Below, piece after piece: positions 60,641 to 64,000 of a stretch of DNA of 64,000 nucleotides (its first letter is position 1; every line of letters begins with the position of its first letter). The DNA is taken from NCBI RefSeq assembly GCF_036370855.1, contig NC_088102.1, positions 38,725,835 through 38,789,834 of the forward strand, in the 5' to 3' direction. The notes below the pieces were generated by a model that did not search any database, had not been told where the DNA came from, and saw nothing but the letters and a program-made list of their open reading frames with translations. Source of the stretch: Dromaius novaehollandiae (Eukaryota > Chordata > Aves > Casuariiformes > Dromaiidae). Both the position numbers and the translations under genes were made by a program.

Positions 60641-63379
60641 AAGCTGTTTTCTTGGCCTCGATGTCAGTGGAATTACGTAAGTGTAAACTAGGTGAGAGAT
60701 CACAATAAAACGCATTGATTATAATGAAGTCACAAAGTCACACCACTCTCTGGAGCGAGGAGAGGGACACGCAGGTATATACACACATACACGCACCTAG
60801 GTAGATATATAAATACACACACGCGTACACACAGTTTCCATTTGGAGATGTGCCATGCATGGCGCATTTCTGTTAATGCAGAAAAACATGACTACCCAAA
60901 TTTCTGCATCAGAACCTTTTTTTTTTTCTTTTCCTTCTGGTTTTGGAGTTACTTCTGTTTTACAAAAATAACACCACTCAAGGCAGTCTTCCTGATAGAT
61001 GGAATAGTTTCCCCTTGAGAAGAAACTGGTGGAAATCCCCTCTCTTGAGACATTTTAACTCTGCCAAAAAATGTACAATGGGAATGACTGCTTTAACTAG
61101 TGAGCTGACTTGGATGAGCTAATGGGTTTTTCCATCTCTAGTGTCTAGTTCCAGGGATTTCCATGAATTGCTGTCAGGACAGAAGAAGGCAACAGATTGC
61201 AACTGTGGGATCTGCTGTTTCAGCTCCACTGACACGTCATTCCCTCAGGACACCCAGTGACCTGGTTAATCTAGTTCTTTGCTTCTGACTTCTCCTTGTA
61301 AATGATTTATCAACTGGCGTGGATCCCTGTTTGCTTAAGGAGGCGTGTGACGACCTCTAGCAGACTGGCTGCACAAAGCTACAGACTGCGTTTGGCACCT
61401 GGCTGTTGGTCCCAGCTCGTGACCCTTGGCACAGGGTGCAGAAGGACGGGGCTCCAGCCGAGCCCTGTGGCATGGGCTAATACGGGGAACTGTGGGTAAT
61501 GTTTACATGGCCCTGCGGAGAGCACCTGGTGACTAAGCTGTCAACTCATCAGCAAGAGCGCTTGTCCAGGACCTGCCTCGGCCTATTCTGACCCCTACAA
61601 CAGGAAGGTACTGACTGGGCAGCCTGGTTTATTCACAGTACGCAGAGTGGGGGGTACAAGTCATGGGACGCATCACCTGTGGCAAGGCAGCAGAGCCAGC
61701 CTTCAGCTTCCTGTGCTCCAAAGAGAAAGTAACACTGATGTCCACCACCTTGTCCCTTCCACTTACAGAAAAAGTAGCATCAGCAGTGATGGTGCCAGGG
61801 CTATGTCTGAACCAGGTGCAGCTCTGGAGGTCTTTGTCATGCACACACATAGGTTAATGCACATGTGTCACTGCACTCCAAACACTGCAGTAAAAAAGGG
61901 CAATGCATGTCTAAACTCAAGCCCTTGAAGCTAGGGAAATGGGGATGAAGGGAGTTCTCGCAAGCTTTACATTCTGCCTTTGTACCTGGGCTAAAGGAGA
62001 CGGAAGGAGATCAGATATCACAAATTGGGCACCTCCTCTCAAAAATTGTCTGTGGGCAAGTCCCTGCCTTTCCTCCAGGCCAGTTATTGCTGCTTCCTGC
62101 TCTGATTGTTTCAAATCTGGGTATCTTGAGTTATGCCTGTTCTGGCAAATGCGGTGCGGCAGAGGGGAGGTGCTGTTCCACTTGATGCTGTGTGAATGCC
62201 ACAGATCGTGGAGATTAGCATGGGTGGAACAGGCCCAATGAGGTGTTTGAGGTGGATAGTGGGAAGCTTACAACAGAGCTGTGTAACAATTAAATTTATC
62301 AAACTGTTTAATGAAATCTTAATTTCAGAAGATACAGGGCCATGCTGAATTTCCAGCTGGCAAGAAGCAGTTTCATAGGGACAGCTCTCAGCAGTAAGGG
62401 CAAGCTGAGGAAGCCCATCCAGCAATGCCGGCCCAGATGGCCCCGCTCCCAGGAAGCACGGTGTCACGCCACCCAAGGCCCACACGTCAGGGAGGGCTGG
62501 TTCAGGCTGTGGCAAGGAACCTGCAGCCACACGCAGACAGAAGTGAGCGTGGGGGGATTCTCCTCATGTGAGGGTGGATCTGGAGCAGCTTTCAGCTTCC
62601 TGGGACCCCAGAGGTGGTCATTGTTCATAGCCCAAGAGGACTGAAGGTACAGCTCCTGTTCTCTTTTTTGGGGGCACACCAGAAGCCTCCTTTGGTGATA
62701 CCTCAGCAGAAAGCTATGTTCTCCCATCACATGCTCCCACTCTTCACCTTGTACAGCAAATGAACACTGCAGGACAGACAACTGGTGGGATGTGTGAGGG
62801 CTAATCCTACCTCACAGCTCACCAGGAGCAGCCATAGCCAAAAAACATAACATTATGGCTCCAAAAACATAGCATGTCCCCAGGAACAAATTCAGTCTAA
62901 GCTGGAACCACACGCCATAGGACACCATAGCCATAGTCACACAGCAGAGAGGCAGGATGGGGACAGGAAGGGGGATAGGTTAGCTCAAAATCATATTTCC
63001 AACCTTTTAATGTGTTTGGGCTTATTTTAGATATAACCTTCATTCTGAATTTCCAAGTGCTGATAAACTTACATATTGATAACTCAGGGTTCAGGGTTAG
63101 CCTCAAGCCCAAACTCACTGACTGTTCACACCACCACTTCCATAAACACCCTTGCTCTCCAAAAAGCAAACAGGAAGCCTGGCCCATGTTGAAGGTGCAT
63201 CCTTACGAACAGCACAAGTACTCCTAGCTCAAACCTCTTGGCTTTGCAAACTCAGTCAAGTTTACCAAAGACAGTACAGATGTAGAGAGATTCAAGCACA
63301 AAGCTCCCCCTAAAACAATATACCCTCCCTAAAACAATGAAACAAGAGTCAGCTTTTCTTATTGACTTCTTTTATGGCA
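60641..63379. other. Intergenic DNA, no gene recognised
   Basis: Contains a degenerate ACAC/ATAT purine-pyrimidine stretch at about 60770-60835. Frames to 139 codons on both strands lack domains. No ACTN1 exon, expected on this side in mammals, was recognised. Confidence 0.5.
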
Positions 63380-63480
63380 GGTGCACAGATTTAGCAATGA
63401 CTCATTAGAGAGAGCACCCAGAAACCCTTGGCAGAGTCAGGACTGGAACCTGGTTTCTCTCCCCAGTCTCCCACGTTGGA
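63380..63480 (-). mobile_element. MIR-like SINE fragment (weak)
   Basis: GGCAGAGTCAGGACTGGAACCTGGTTTCTCTCCCCAGTCTCCCACG matches the antisense head region 'ggcagagccaggaatagaacccaggagtcctggctcccag'. Confidence 0.45.
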
Positions 63481-64000
63481 GGAGAGATTGCTTCCAGGTG
63501 CCCGGCTTTGTTCTGGTCCTGGCAACACAAGGTGATTTTCTGGACAACTCCTTATATACCCCAAAGGATTTTTAATTTGCGTTTTTGATCACAACCAAAC
63601 ATAGATATTTTCACTAAACTGTTCATGCAGAAACCATTTTATTGAGCTGTTATGGTTTTGCTGTGGCTAAAATCACTCAGTAGGCAGAGGAGACAAGAGA
63701 TAAGATGGTGAGAGGTCACGCACCTCTTAGTTGGGTCTTACTGTAGGGGATCCTGCCAGGGTGCTCTGGTCAAGGCAGCAGCTACCTCTCATGCAATCAA
63801 GGCATCTTACTGTTGGCACTGCTCTGGGCAGACTGGATCAGAGTGAAGAGACAGGTGATCTCAATTTCTTATTCAGGACCACTGCTGATGAGGCTCATAT
63901 TAAACCTGCGGGCAAGTTCTAACAAGACTGCATGCAGCAGGGCACAGCTATGGATAAATAGAAGTTAAGGGAATAATAACCTGCTTTTCTTGGACCTGGT
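63481..64000. other. Intergenic DNA to window end
   Basis: About 520 bp with nothing recognisable. One 63-codon frame without features. Confidence 0.5.

Noticed and set aside
57000-64000. Possible ACTN1 3' exons on the right flank
   Set aside because: No minus-strand frame resembles the calmodulin-like C-terminus of alpha-actinin.

Overview
The window is a nuclear genomic segment from a sauropsid amniote. A bird, crocodilian or turtle all fit, and the species cannot be resolved from sequence alone. Three things point this way. There are at least seven degenerate CR1-type LINE pieces, several with the long-tailed 3' ends seen in archosaur and turtle genomes. There are MIR/CORE-SINE-like pieces. 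The single protein-coding gene that can be supported is an almost full-length vertebrate ZFP36L1 orthologue.

The gene is ZFP36L1 (TIS11B/BRF1 family), on the minus strand. It has a coding exon 1 at 43676-43732, a 476-bp intron, and a large exon 2 at 42249-43199, giving a predicted 335-residue protein. Its TATA-like core promoter lies near 43901-43909 inside a CpG island covering roughly 42300-44560. A 3'UTR of about 1.57 kb runs to a polyadenylation signal at 40700-40705. That 3'UTR contains the nonamer UUAUUUAUU and several AUUUA pentamers, the very elements the encoded protein family binds.

Layout: 1-40.6 kb is gene-poor DNA lying downstream of ZFP36L1. It holds a 1.3-kb antisense CR1 copy (5.1-6.4 kb), a CR1 3' end at 23.3 kb and another at 34.0-34.3 kb, several MIR-like relics, microsatellites, a perfect 20-bp tandem duplication, and an orphan CpG-dense block at 18.2-18.56 kb with two weaker ones nearby. 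ZFP36L1 and its regulatory core occupy 40.7-44.6 kb. From 44.6 to 64 kb, upstream of the gene, lie more CpG-dense blocks (45.1, 49.0-49.6, 52.0-52.3 and 56.8-57.05 kb), a CR1-rich patch (51.6-53.8 kb) and two fairly clear MIR-like SINEs (57.6 and 60.5 kb). In mammals ZFP36L1 lies between RAD51B and ACTN1. No exon of either is recognisable here, so both flanks look intergenic, probably part of the gene's cis-regulatory landscape.

No tRNA, rRNA, CRISPR array, viral element or novel multi-gene system was found. Most open frames in the window are chance frames or shadows in GC-rich DNA. The points most worth checking are the self-targeting ARE in the ZFP36L1 3'UTR, the distal CpG blocks, the duplicated bZIP-like motif in a CpG-rich block at 56.8-57.05 kb, and a short coding-like frame with a strong splice-donor sequence near 56.2 kb.
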